Of a DNA stretch of 64,000 nucleotides, positions 34,021 to 41,386 are shown one piece after another. Source of the DNA: an uncultured Erysipelotrichaceae bacterium (GTDB taxonomy: Bacteria; Bacillota_I; Bacilli_A; Erysipelotrichales; Erysipelotrichaceae); NCBI GenBank assembly GCA_944325255.1, contig CALUZH010000009.1, positions 62,001 to 126,000 on the forward strand, in the 5' to 3' direction. The position numbers and the translations under genes are program-made. Each line of letters begins with the position of its first letter. Within the stretch, counting starts at the first letter, position 1. The notes below the pieces were generated by a model. That model worked only from the letters and a program-made list of their open reading frames with translations. It did not search any database and was not told the DNA's origin.

Positions 34021-34855
34021 CTTCATCATCCCAGGTAATTCGGCCCAAGGCTTCACTACGAATATCGGTCAAAAACATATCATAGGTCTTATCCAAATCA
34101 GGTTTGCCACCGGCTATCAACCAATTCTTTTGGATTGCCAAGGCTTCAAGATTTGACATTGCCGCATCTTGCAAAGTGATGCCATAACGCTTTTCTAAGG
34201 CCATAGGATAATGTTTCTTTAGATAGTCCATAGCAAATAAAGCCAATTCTCTTTTATCGGCAATATGGTCGGAAATGGCGGCCAAAAGAGCTAATTTTAA
34301 AGCCACTGTCTGATCGTCAAACTTCGGCCACAAAACTCCCGGGGTATCCAAAAGTTCCAAATCTTCATTAAGTCTGACCCATTGTAAATTGCGGGTAACC
34401 CCCGGCCGGTTTTCCACCTTGGTCGCTTTAGAAAAAGTCAGGGCATTGATAAAGGTTGATTTGCCGACATTAGGTATACCGACCACCATAGCTCTTAAGA
34501 CCTTTTTGCGGATACCTCTTCTTTTAGCTCTTTCCAATTTATCTTTTAAAAGTTCTTTGACCCGCCCGACAACCAGCTTGCATACATTATCATTAAGTGC
34601 CGAAAGGGCAATACAGGGCTCTTTTTTATTCAACTCATTCAACCAATATTCGGTTTTTACGGGATCGGCCATATCCTTTTTGGTCAATACCAAAAGCCGG
34701 GGTTTAGTGCCGATTAACTTATCAAGCATCGGATTAGCTGAAGAAAGCGGCATTCGGGCATCACGCAATTCAATAACGATATCGACAAGCTTTAATTGTT
34801 CACTCATTTGCCGTTTGGCTTTTTCCATATGTCCGGGATACCAATTAATATTCAT
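34001..34855 (-). CDS. rbgA: Ribosome biogenesis GTPase RbgA/YlqF
   Basis: GTPase required for late 50S assembly. The 284 residues begin NINWYPGHMEKAKRQM, and the G motifs are circularly permuted: G4 VLTKKDMAD, then G5, G1 VVGIPNVGKSTFINAL and G3 LDTPGVLWPKF. This order (G4-G5-G1-G2-G3) is diagnostic for the YlqF/YRG family. Start ATG 34855 follows AAGGAGACGATG. It lies between lepB and rnhB, as in B. subtilis. Confidence 0.95.
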   Translation of the reverse strand: MNINWYPGHMEKAKRQMSEQLKLVDIVIELRDARMPLSSANPMLDKLIGTKPRLLVLTKKDMADPVKTEYWLNELNKKEPCIALSALNDNVCKLVVGRVKELLKDKLERAKRRGIRKKVLRAMVVGIPNVGKSTFINALTFSKATKVENRPGVTRNLQWVRLNEDLELLDTPGVLWPKFDDQTVALKLALLAAISDHIADKRELALFAMDYLKKHYPMALEKRYGITLQDAAMSNLEALAIQKNWLIAGGKPDLDKTYDMFLTDIRSEALGRITWDDEDAGKYI

Positions 34856-34868
34856 CATCGTCTCCTTA

Positions 34869-35375
34869 TTACTTAAGGCCAAAATCGCTAAGCGGCCACA
34901 AAACCAATACTCCCGAAGCCACAAAATCTTCATGATTAAAAGGCCCGTAGTAACGTGAATCCCGGGACACTTCCCGATTATCGCCCATCACAAAATATTC
35001 ATCATCATTAAGAGTAATTTTAAAATCATCGGTCATAACCCCTTCGCCCAAAAAAGGCTCAGCGGTTTCTACCCCATTAATATATAAAACATTATGAACA
35101 TATTCGACCGTTTCTCCCGGCAAGCCGATAACCCGCTTAACCAAACGATTGGCATTATCTTCATTATTCACCACTACCACATCAAAACGGTCAATTCCTA
35201 AATTTTTCTTCAATACAAAACTGAAACCAAAATCCCCGTCATGCAAAGTCGGATACATGGAGCTGCCGTCAACCCTAACAGATATAAGAACAAAATTAAT
35301 TAAGATAAAAACTAAGACCAGGGATATGGCAATAGTTTTCAAAAGTTCTACAATGGTTTTTTTCCAATTATTCAT
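34869..35375 (-). CDS. lepB: Type I signal peptidase
   Basis: Cleaves secretory signal peptides on the outer side of the membrane. The 168-residue protein has one N-terminal membrane helix (LLKTIAISLVLVFILINFVL), the catalytic Ser in VDGSSMYPTLHDGD (about 37), the catalytic Lys in RLVKRVIGLPGETVEYV and the structural box YFVMGDNREVSRDSRYYGP. The size fits Gram-positive SipS-like enzymes. GAGGGAGACT precedes the ATG, just past the rplS terminator, and rbgA follows within 13 bases. Confidence 0.95.
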   Translation of the reverse strand: MNNWKKTIVELLKTIAISLVLVFILINFVLISVRVDGSSMYPTLHDGDFGFSFVLKKNLGIDRFDVVVVNNEDNANRLVKRVIGLPGETVEYVHNVLYINGVETAEPFLGEGVMTDDFKITLNDDEYFVMGDNREVSRDSRYYGPFNHEDFVASGVLVLWPLSDFGLK

Positions 35376-35389
35376 TAGTCTCCCTCAAA

Positions 35390-35413
35390 AAGAAAAAGCC
35401 GGCTTCCCGGCTT
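35390..35413 (-). terminator. Terminator between rplS and lepB
   Basis: AAGCCGG/CCGGCTT stem (35396-35402, 35407-35413), 4-nt loop, followed on the minus strand by TTTTTC. Just upstream of the lepB ribosome binding site. Confidence 0.8.
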
Positions 35414-35420
35414 AATCATC

Positions 35421-35771
35421 TTATTTACGAACTTCTTTGATACGGGCAGCTTTACCTGATAAACCACGCAAATAGTAAAGTCTGGCACGACGTACCTTAC
35501 CATGACGAAGGATGGTAACACTGTCGATAATCGGCGAATGCATCGGGAATGTTCTTTCAACACCGATACCGTTGGAAATCTTGCGAACCGTAAAGGTTTG
35601 ACCGATACCTTGGCCTTGAACGCGAATAACTAAGCCTTCAAAAGCTTGGATACGGGACTTGTCACCTTCTTTAATCCGAACATCAACCCGTACCGTGCAT
35701 CCCGGACGAATATCCGGCATATCCGTACGCATTTGGGATTTGGTAATTTCTTTAACTAAATTCAAATTCAT
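35421..35771 (-). CDS. rplS: 50S ribosomal protein L19
   Basis: Located at the 30S-50S interface. The 116 residues start [20 protein letters not shown] and include [54 protein letters not shown] and [21 protein letters not shown] use ATG 35771, with TTAAGGAGAAG ahead; a longer start would be inside the leader. It is monocistronic between its own promoter and a terminator. Confidence 0.97.
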   Translation of the reverse strand: MNLNLVKEITKSQMRTDMPDIRPGCTVRVDVRIKEGDKSRIQAFEGLVIRVQGQGIGQTFTVRKISNGIGVERTFPMHSPIIDSVTILRHGKVRRARLYYLRGLSGKAARIKEVRK

Positions 35772-35853
35772 AATACTTCTCCTTAACAAAATGAATAATT
35801 AATCTTCATAGGTCATCATGCCCAGCGGAACATTAATGCATAAATGCTATAAA
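35772..35853 (-). promoter_or_regulatory. 5' leader of rplS
   Basis: A leader of about 75 nt between the promoter and the rplS start, longer than the 15-30 nt leaders of other genes here. An L19 leader motif is known in Firmicutes, but I cannot confirm its consensus by eye. Confidence 0.35.
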
Positions 35854-35882
35854 ACTTTAGCACATCTGTCATGATAAATCAA
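35854..35882 (-). promoter_or_regulatory. Promoter of rplS
   Basis: TTGATT (35877-35882), 17-bp spacer ending TGC, TAAAGT (35854-35859) on the minus strand. The -35 overlaps the stop codon of the HAD phosphatase gene. Confidence 0.6.
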
Positions 35883-36697
35883 GATGTAATAAAGCCATAT
35901 CTTTGCAAAAAAGCACAAATACCGGTCTTATCGATACTATCGGTAGTAAAATCCGCAAACATTTGGACATGCTTTTCGGCATTGCCCATCGCTACAGCCA
36001 CCGTCTCTTCAAACATCGGCAAATCATTATCTTCATCGCCGAAAGAAAGAATATTTTCTTTATTTAAAGAAGCAAGCTTTTTTAAATAACGGCAGGCCGC
36101 TTTTTTACTGTAGCCTTTAGGAACAATCTCTAAAAGATAACGATTAGAAAAGAAAAGATCAAAACGCGGATCATTAATGGTCTCAAGCTTCGCCAGGATT
36201 TCTTTAAGTGCGGGATGTTCAATAAAACCTAAAAGCTTAGGGGTCGACATATGCAGGTTTTTAAAATCCCTGACTTCAATATCCAAACCCCTGGTCCGCC
36301 GATAAAAATCAATAATCTTGGGGTCAATCATCTTATCGATATAAACCATTTCTTCCGTCAATAAGGCTATCGCTATCGCCACATCCTTAAATAAATAAGC
36401 GACATCATATACACATTTTTCATCCAAATAGGCCAACGTTGTTTTCTGAGCTTTTGCCACATCATAAATCTCGGTGCCGTTACAACCGAAAAGATAACTA
36501 AAAAGTTCTAAAATGCCGAAGCTTTGCAAAACTTTCAAAGTCAAAAAAATCGGCCGACCGCTATTTATCGCTAATATATAACCCCGGCTTTTTAATTCTT
36601 TTAAGGCTTCAAGCACATCTAAAGCGATATCTTTGCCATTTTGAATCAACGTGCCGTCTAAATCAAACATTATAACTTTAACGTCTTTTAAGTTCAT
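35879..36697 (-). CDS. Cof-type HAD-IIB family phosphatase
   Basis: Haloacid-dehalogenase hydrolase, probably acting on sugar phosphates or nucleotides. The 272 residues include motif I VIMFDLDGTLIQNGK (about 9-22, catalytic DxD), motif II INSGRPIFLTLKVLQ, a cap domain of the IIB type, Lys in PKGYSKKAACRYL and motif IV ILSFGDEDNDLPMFEETVA. The substrate is not deducible. It has AAAGGAGATAGAAG ahead of the ATG, which lies inside the trmD 3' end (20-base overlap), so the two are translated together. Confidence 0.9.
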   Translation of the reverse strand: MNLKDVKVIMFDLDGTLIQNGKDIALDVLEALKELKSRGYILAINSGRPIFLTLKVLQSFGILELFSYLFGCNGTEIYDVAKAQKTTLAYLDEKCVYDVAYLFKDVAIAIALLTEEMVYIDKMIDPKIIDFYRRTRGLDIEVRDFKNLHMSTPKLLGFIEHPALKEILAKLETINDPRFDLFFSNRYLLEIVPKGYSKKAACRYLKKLASLNKENILSFGDEDNDLPMFEETVAVAMGNAEKHVQMFADFTTDSIDKTGICAFLQRYGFITS

Positions 36698-37406
36698 CTT
36701 CTATCTCCTTTAAAAGGGCCTTTTCTTCGGCGCTGAAACGGCGTTTCAAAAGTAAGTCCTTACGGTATTTTAAGGTTTCCAAAAGGGCTGATTTCAAGCG
36801 AAAACGGCGAATTAATTCATGATTGCCCGAAAGTAAGACATCCGGTACCTTATGACCCATAAAAGCATATGGACGGGTATATTGGGGATATTCCAAAAGA
36901 CCGTCGGTATAGCTTTCATCTAGAAGACTGCTAGGAGAAATGGCATCATCCAAAAGCCGAATAATCGAATCCATAACTACCATGCTCGGAAGTTCGCCAC
37001 CGGTCAAAACATAGTCCCCGATAGAAATCATCTCATCGGCCAAAAGTTCAACCCGGGCATCAATCCCCTCATAGTGACCGCAAATGATAATAATATGTTT
37101 TTCCTGAGCCAAAGTTTTGGCCTTAACTTGCGTATAAGGCTTGGCTTTAGGTGAAGTTAAAAGAATCTTAGCCTTGGCATCATAATTATCTTTAAGAGCC
37201 CGATAAATCGGTTCAACACTCATAAGCATGCCGGCTCCTCCGCCATAGGGAGTATCATCGACATGGCGGTGCTTATCCAAACTATAGTCGCGGATATCAA
37301 CCAATTCAACTTCGACAAGCTTTCGTTCAATGGCTTTCTTAATGATGGAAGTCGCTAAAAAACCGCTATAAGCCTCTTTAAAAAGCGTCAGTATCGTAAA
37401 TTTCAC
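36678..37406 (-). CDS. trmD: tRNA (guanine(37)-N(1))-methyltransferase
   Basis: Methylates G37 of tRNAs to prevent frameshifting. The 242-residue SPOUT enzyme has DDTPYGGGAGMLMSVEPIYR, IIICGHYEGIDARVELLADE, SIGDYVLTGGELPSMVVMDS (trefoil-knot SAM site) and PQYTRPYAFMGHKVPDVLLS with GNHELIRRFRLKS. The start is GTG at 37406, with GAGGG 7 bases upstream, and overlaps the rimM stop by 4 bases (GTGA). The rpsP-khpA-rimM-trmD order is conserved. Confidence 0.97.
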   Translation of the reverse strand: MKFTILTLFKEAYSGFLATSIIKKAIERKLVEVELVDIRDYSLDKHRHVDDTPYGGGAGMLMSVEPIYRALKDNYDAKAKILLTSPKAKPYTQVKAKTLAQEKHIIIICGHYEGIDARVELLADEMISIGDYVLTGGELPSMVVMDSIIRLLDDAISPSSLLDESYTDGLLEYPQYTRPYAFMGHKVPDVLLSGNHELIRRFRLKSALLETLKYRKDLLLKRRFSAEEKALLKEIEDELKRR

Positions 37407-37909
37407 AATAAACCCTCAACGGCATTAATTTCCAAAAAATGCTTATCTAAATCAACATTAATAATAAAGAAAGGAATAAAAGGGACCAAAAAAGTGCCGC
37501 CCGTTTTCTTTTCAATCCGCAAATAATTATATTTAGGCCCTACTTCAACCCTTTTAACTTTACCGATTAATAAAGATTGAGCATAAACATCAAGACCTTC
37601 CAAATCATTAAAGTAATATTCCCCTTCAGGTAAAGCCTCAATATCTTCTTTAGCCTTATATACCTCATCACCCCGATATTTTTCAATCAGATTGATATCT
37701 TCATAATCTTTAAAAGTCAAAAGTAAAAAACCCTTATGCATACGATAAGATTTAACAATAAAAGGAAGATACTCCCCTTCATGATTTAAATAAACCCTAC
37801 TTCCGCTTTTAAAACGTTCTTTTATAAAATCCGTATAAGCTTCGGCTTTCATTTCCCCTTTTAAACCAAAGGCCTTAATTAATTTGGCAATTAAAATATA
37901 TTCCGACAT
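37403..37909 (-). CDS. rimM: 16S rRNA processing protein RimM
   Basis: 30S maturation factor. The 168-residue protein begins MSEYILIAKLIKAFGLKGEM (I.KxxGLKGE is the family start), has the reductase-like and PRC-barrel halves, with EGEYYFNDLEGLDVYAQS, IGKVKRVEVGPKYNYLRIEK and FLVPFIPFFIINVDLDKHFL. There is no ribosome binding site; a consensus-like promoter lies immediately above and predicts a transcript starting 2 nt before the ATG. It is therefore separated from khpA by a terminator plus promoter although the order is conserved. Confidence 0.95.
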   Translation of the reverse strand: MSEYILIAKLIKAFGLKGEMKAEAYTDFIKERFKSGSRVYLNHEGEYLPFIVKSYRMHKGFLLLTFKDYEDINLIEKYRGDEVYKAKEDIEALPEGEYYFNDLEGLDVYAQSLLIGKVKRVEVGPKYNYLRIEKKTGGTFLVPFIPFFIINVDLDKHFLEINAVEGLL

Positions 37910-37917
37910 ATGGCTCT

Positions 37918-37946
37918 ATTATAAAAAAATAGGATGATTATGTCAT
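37918..37946 (-). promoter_or_regulatory. Promoter of rimM-trmD-HAD (leaderless), embedded in the khpA terminator
   Basis: ATGACA (37941-37946), exact 17-bp spacer, TATAAT (37918-37923) on the minus strand. Predicted +1 at about 37911, ATG at 37909. The -35 and spacer are the khpA terminator hairpin and T-run. Confidence 0.65.
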
Positions 37947-37951
37947 CCTAT
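37921..37951 (-). terminator. Terminator of rpsP-khpA
   Basis: ATAGGATGA/TCATCCTAT 9-bp stem (37929-37937, 37943-37951), 5-nt loop, followed on the minus strand by TTTTTT. It covers the khpA stop codon. Confidence 0.85.
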
Positions 37952-38196
37952 AATGCTTCAAACTTAACGCTTACCTTCTTATTTTCGATCTTGGCGGCTA
38001 CTTGCAGCATTTGCCGCAAAGCATTGGCCATAGTACCTTGACGACCGATTAAACGGGCAATATCACTGCTGTTGGCATAAACATAAAGTAAAACTTCATT
38101 TTCTTCCAAACTCGGCATCTGTTTGACCATGACGCCATCTTGGTCATTGCAGAGTGGTTTGACAAGATCCAACAAGGCCTTTTCCAGGTCCAGCAT
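37948..38196 (-). CDS. khpA: KH-domain RNA-binding protein KhpA
   Basis: An 82-residue single KH-domain protein of the KhpA/YlqC family, implicated in cell division and mRNA binding together with KhpB. The core has LLYVYANSSDIARLIGRQGT (GxxG-type loop IGRQG) and MANALRQMLQVAA. It starts with ATG overlapping the rpsP stop by one base (TAATG). The rpsP-khpA-rimM-trmD run is typical. Confidence 0.93.
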   Translation of the reverse strand: MLDLEKALLDLVKPLCNDQDGVMVKQMPSLEENEVLLYVYANSSDIARLIGRQGTMANALRQMLQVAAKIENKKVSVKFEAL

Positions 38197-38465
38197 TATT
38201 TTTGTTTTTTAGCGTCGTTAAATTTTTTAATAATTCCCTGTTTAGAAAGAATGGAACGAACCGTATCACTGCAAACAGCCCCATTGTTAAGCCACTTCAT
38301 GACTTTTTCTTCATCAATGGTAATGATTGCCGGTTCCTTAGTCGGGTTGTATGTACCTAATACTTCAATATCCCGTCCGTCACGCGGTGAACGTGAATCA
38401 GCCGCAACGATACGATAGAAAGGAGCTTTCTTAGCACCCATCCGTTTTAATCTTAATTTAACCAT
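38196..38465 (-). CDS. rpsP: 30S ribosomal protein S16
   Basis: The 89 residues begin [20 protein letters not shown] followed by [20 protein letters not shown] and [36 protein letters not shown] precedes the ATG. It is the first gene of the rpsP-khpA transcript and has a consensus-like promoter. Confidence 0.97.
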   Translation of the reverse strand: MVKLRLKRMGAKKAPFYRIVAADSRSPRDGRDIEVLGTYNPTKEPAIITIDEEKVMKWLNNGAVCSDTVRSILSKQGIIKKFNDAKKQK

Positions 38466-38492
38466 CGTAAAAATCCTCCTTATGGCTACTTG

Positions 38493-38521
38493 ATTCTAAG
38501 ACAAAAAGAAATTTGTGTCAA
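38493..38521 (-). promoter_or_regulatory. Promoter of rpsP-khpA
   Basis: Perfect TTGACA (38516-38521), 17-bp spacer, TAGAAT (38493-38498) on the minus strand. Confidence 0.8.
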
Positions 38522-38532
38522 GTATTTTTACT

Positions 38533-39558
38533 TTACGCCTTTAGATACATCTCCAACAGCTTATAAGTATTGTTTAAGGCATCAACATGGGAACGTTCCA
38601 TACCATGGCTGGCCGCGACGCCCGGACCGACCAAAGCACCTTTTATATCGCTTCCCCCGCTTAGAGCCGCCGAGACATCTGAGCCATAAAAAGGATAAAT
38701 ATCAACGGCATAATTCAGCTTGCCTTTTTCAGCCAAGGCAATCAGTTCATTGGTAAGGGCATAGTCATAAGGGCCGCTGGAATCTTTGGCACAAATAGAA
38801 ACATCATATTCACTGCAGTTAAGATCCAAACCGATACAGCCCATATCCACAGCAATAAGCTTTTGAATATCCTCAGGAATCCATGCACAGCCATGTCCCA
38901 CTTCTTCATAAGTGGAAATCAAAAAGTATACTTTCTTCTTTAATCTAATTTCACCCTCACTGATGGCATGCATCAACTCTAAAAGGATAGCTACCGATAA
39001 TTTATCATCTAAAAAGCGACTCTTGATAAATCCGCTTGGCGTGACAACGGTTTTCGGATCATAGGCAATAAAATCACCGGCCCCGATGCCTAATTTTAAA
39101 ACGTCATCACGTTCCTTAACGACTTCATCCAAACGCACAGCCATATTTTCATCATTTCTCTCCAACTTCGATGCATCCTTATAAACATGGCTTGATGGCG
39201 AATTGGAAAGAATGGTGCCGGTATAAACCTTGCCCTTGCGGGTATAAATCTTGCAATATTCGCCATCCAAGGTCGGCAATAAAGGACCGCCAACCTTAGT
39301 TATGGCCAATGTACCGTCACTTTTAATCGATCTTACCATCAAACCCAAGGTATCGACATGAGCACAAAAACCGACGGTTTCTTCCCCTTCGCCACTGCTT
39401 ATAAGCAAATTGCCTTTATTGGAAAGCCGGGTCTCAAAACCCCAAGATTCTACCATCTCCTTAAGCATGGCAATGATCTTAAATGTATAGCCGCTTGGTG
39501 AATCGATAGCCATCAACTTATTTAAATAATTGATAATATTTTTCGCTCTTTTTTTCAT
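38533..39558 (-). CDS. M42-family metallo-aminopeptidase
   Basis: Cobalt- or zinc-dependent aminopeptidase (glutamyl aminopeptidase/FrvX/tetrahedral-aminopeptidase class), cytosolic, trimming peptides. The 341 residues show metal ligands in VGFCAHVDTLGLMVRS (His and Asp, about 60-76), the bridging Asp in KSRFLDDKLSVAILLEL, catalytic Glu-Glu in ISTYEEVGHGCAW, AVDMGCIGLD and the last His in AASHGMERSHVDAL. GGAGGTTTTTAA, which is also the end of ffh, precedes the ATG; ffh ends one base upstream. Confidence 0.9.
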   Translation of the reverse strand: MKKRAKNIINYLNKLMAIDSPSGYTFKIIAMLKEMVESWGFETRLSNKGNLLISSGEGEETVGFCAHVDTLGLMVRSIKSDGTLAITKVGGPLLPTLDGEYCKIYTRKGKVYTGTILSNSPSSHVYKDASKLERNDENMAVRLDEVVKERDDVLKLGIGAGDFIAYDPKTVVTPSGFIKSRFLDDKLSVAILLELMHAISEGEIRLKKKVYFLISTYEEVGHGCAWIPEDIQKLIAVDMGCIGLDLNCSEYDVSICAKDSSGPYDYALTNELIALAEKGKLNYAVDIYPFYGSDVSAALSGGSDIKGALVGPGVAASHGMERSHVDALNNTYKLLEMYLKA

Positions 39559-40878
39559 TTAAAAACCTCCGAAAAGACCTTTCATACCGGATAATTGTTT
39601 CATTACTTTACGCATCCGTTCATATTGATTCAATAGTTTATTAACATCATTGACGCTGGTACCGCTGCCCATGGCAATTCTTCTTTTATGGGATGAACGG
39701 ATAACAGAAGGATCATTACGTTCGGATTTGGTCATTGATTGAATAATAGCCTTAGTTTTACGCAATTGGGCGTCGGCATCAACACCTTCCAATTGTTTTG
39801 ACATTTCCCCCATTCCCGGCAACATCTTGACAATGGCGGCAAAAGGACCCATTTTTTGCGATTGTTCAATTTGCACCAATAAATCATCCATTGTAAATTT
39901 ACCGGCCATCATCCGCTTAGCACTTTTTTCGGCCAGTTCAGTATCCATTTTTTCTTGCGCCTTTTCCACCAAGGAAACGACATCACCCATACCTAAAATT
40001 CGCTGAGCCAGCCGATCAGGATGAAAAACTTCAAGATCTTCAATCTTTTCGCCTACCCCGGTAAACTTTATCGGAACACCGGTCAAAGCTTTAACTGATA
40101 AAACGGCACCACCTTTGGAATCACCGTCAAATTTCGTTACAATCAAACCACTGATGCCGATTTCCTTTTGGAATGTTGCAGCAACATTGGCAATATCCTG
40201 ACCCGTCAGGGCATCAACCGTTAATAATATTTCATCCGGCTTGGTCAATTGCTTAAGATCTTTAAGTTCCTGCATCAGCTTATCATCTATTTGCAAACGA
40301 CCGGCCGTATCGATAATTACGACATCATTTCCTTGACTTGAAGCTTTATCAAGAGCGTCTTTAACTGTTTCCAGCACCGGTACATCAACGCCATGAGAAA
40401 AGACTTCAACCCCGATACTTTGGCCCAATGTCATAAGCTGATCAATGGCTGCCGGACGAATAATATCACCTGCTACAAGCAATGGCTTATGACCTTCCTT
40501 TTTAAATAAATTAGCCATCTTGGCCACATGGGTAGTTTTACCGGTACCTTGCAAACCGACAACCATAATAACGGTTATACCATCTTCTTTAAAACGAATG
40601 CCCTCTTCGTTACCGCCCAATAATTCCACCAGCTCATCATTGACAATTTTAATCAGGACTTGTCCGGGTTCCAAGGCGTTTAAAACATCCTGACCCAAGG
40701 CCTTAGTTTTAACAGCTTCCAAAAAATTCTTTGTAACGCCATAATTGACATCCGCCTCCAATAAGGCTATGCGAATCTCTTTAAGCGTATCTTCCATATT
40801 CTTTTCGCTTAATTGGCCCTTACCTTGTAAGTTGCGAAAAGATTTACTTATTTTTTCCTGCAATGAATCAAATGCCAT
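39559..40878 (-). CDS. ffh: Signal recognition particle protein Ffh
   Basis: GTPase that binds the 4.5S RNA and nascent signal sequences. The 439 residues have the N domain (IRIALLEADVNYGVTKNFL), the G domain with MVVGLQGTGKTTHVAKMANL (about 101-120), VVIIDTAGRLQ and IVTKFDGDSKGGA, GVPIKFTGVGEKIEDLEVF, and the Met-rich M domain (KRMMAGKFTMDDLLVQIEQ; MTKSERNDPSVIRSSHKRRI; end MKQLSGMKGLFGGF). GTAGGAGAAAATAT precedes the ATG. The gene is downstream of ssb and upstream of the M42 peptidase. Confidence 0.97.
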   Translation of the reverse strand: MAFDSLQEKISKSFRNLQGKGQLSEKNMEDTLKEIRIALLEADVNYGVTKNFLEAVKTKALGQDVLNALEPGQVLIKIVNDELVELLGGNEEGIRFKEDGITVIMVVGLQGTGKTTHVAKMANLFKKEGHKPLLVAGDIIRPAAIDQLMTLGQSIGVEVFSHGVDVPVLETVKDALDKASSQGNDVVIIDTAGRLQIDDKLMQELKDLKQLTKPDEILLTVDALTGQDIANVAATFQKEIGISGLIVTKFDGDSKGGAVLSVKALTGVPIKFTGVGEKIEDLEVFHPDRLAQRILGMGDVVSLVEKAQEKMDTELAEKSAKRMMAGKFTMDDLLVQIEQSQKMGPFAAIVKMLPGMGEMSKQLEGVDADAQLRKTKAIIQSMTKSERNDPSVIRSSHKRRIAMGSGTSVNDVNKLLNQYERMRKVMKQLSGMKGLFGGF

Positions 40879-40902
40879 ATATTTTCTCCTACAATCTATT
40901 AA

Positions 40903-40931
40903 ATTATATGCAAAACTTATATCTTTGACTA
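40903..40931 (-). promoter_or_regulatory. Promoter of ffh
   Basis: TAGTCA (40926-40931), 17-bp spacer, TATAAT (40903-40908) on the minus strand, just after the ssb terminator. Confidence 0.55.
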
Positions 40932-40959
40932 TAAAAAAAGAATGACATCAGTCATTCTT
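40931..40959 (-). terminator. Terminator of the short SSB gene
   Basis: AAGAATGAC/GTCATTCTT 9-bp stem (40938-40946, 40951-40959), 4-nt loop, T-run on the minus strand. It overlaps the SSB stop codon. Confidence 0.85.
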
Positions 40960-41265
40960 CGTCAAGACAGCGATTTTTTCGCCGACCAATTCAACCCGAT
41001 AATAAGTTTCTCCGTCCCGCTCATAATTATTGGCCTGTAGGCGACAACGCAATGCCAATAATTGATCACCGACAACATTTTTGAGACATTCATCGGCCAA
41101 GCCGTTCCAAAGATTAATCAAAAAAATATCCTCGTCATACTCCCCTTGAGCATTTTTGTAAGGCCGTGCTACCGCCAAAAGCATCTGGGCCAAACGATTA
41201 CCGTTAGATGTTTCTTTCAGGGTTGGATTTTCCAGTACCCTGCCTACCAAAATACAATGATTCAT
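40948..41265 (-). CDS. Short single-stranded-DNA-binding protein (OB fold only)
   Basis: A 105-residue SSB-family protein. It reads NHCILVGRVLENPTLKETSN, NRLAQMLLAVARPYKNAQGE, INLWNGLADECLKNVVGDQL and YYRVELVGEKIAVL, a complete OB fold. The acidic C-terminal tail that recruits partners in canonical SSB is missing, so it is more like SsbB/YwpH-type competence proteins or a PriB-like relative. AAAGGAGGATA precedes the ATG. It is monocistronic with its own terminator. The main SSB would be elsewhere in the genome. Confidence 0.85.
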   Translation of the reverse strand: MNHCILVGRVLENPTLKETSNGNRLAQMLLAVARPYKNAQGEYDEDIFLINLWNGLADECLKNVVGDQLLALRCRLQANNYERDGETYYRVELVGEKIAVLTKND

Positions 41266-41283
41266 TATCCTCCTTTTGTTACT

Positions 41284-41358
41284 TGCAGCTTAATCATATC
41301 TTTTCAATACGCTTTATACAAATTAGTAAATGTGTTTAAAATGTCCTTAAAGCTGCAA
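41284..41358. repeat. Imperfect inverted repeat upstream of ssb
   Basis: TTGCAGCTTAA (41284-41294) and TTAAAGCTGCAA (41347-41358) are inverted copies about 52 bp apart in the gap between the M16 gene and ssb. They could be paired operator half-sites or a long-range hairpin. A weak promoter for ssb (TTTTAA, 17 bp, TATAAA on the minus strand) lies between. Confidence 0.4.
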
Positions 41359-41386
41359 ATATGGAGACTTAGTATTTGTCAAAAAA

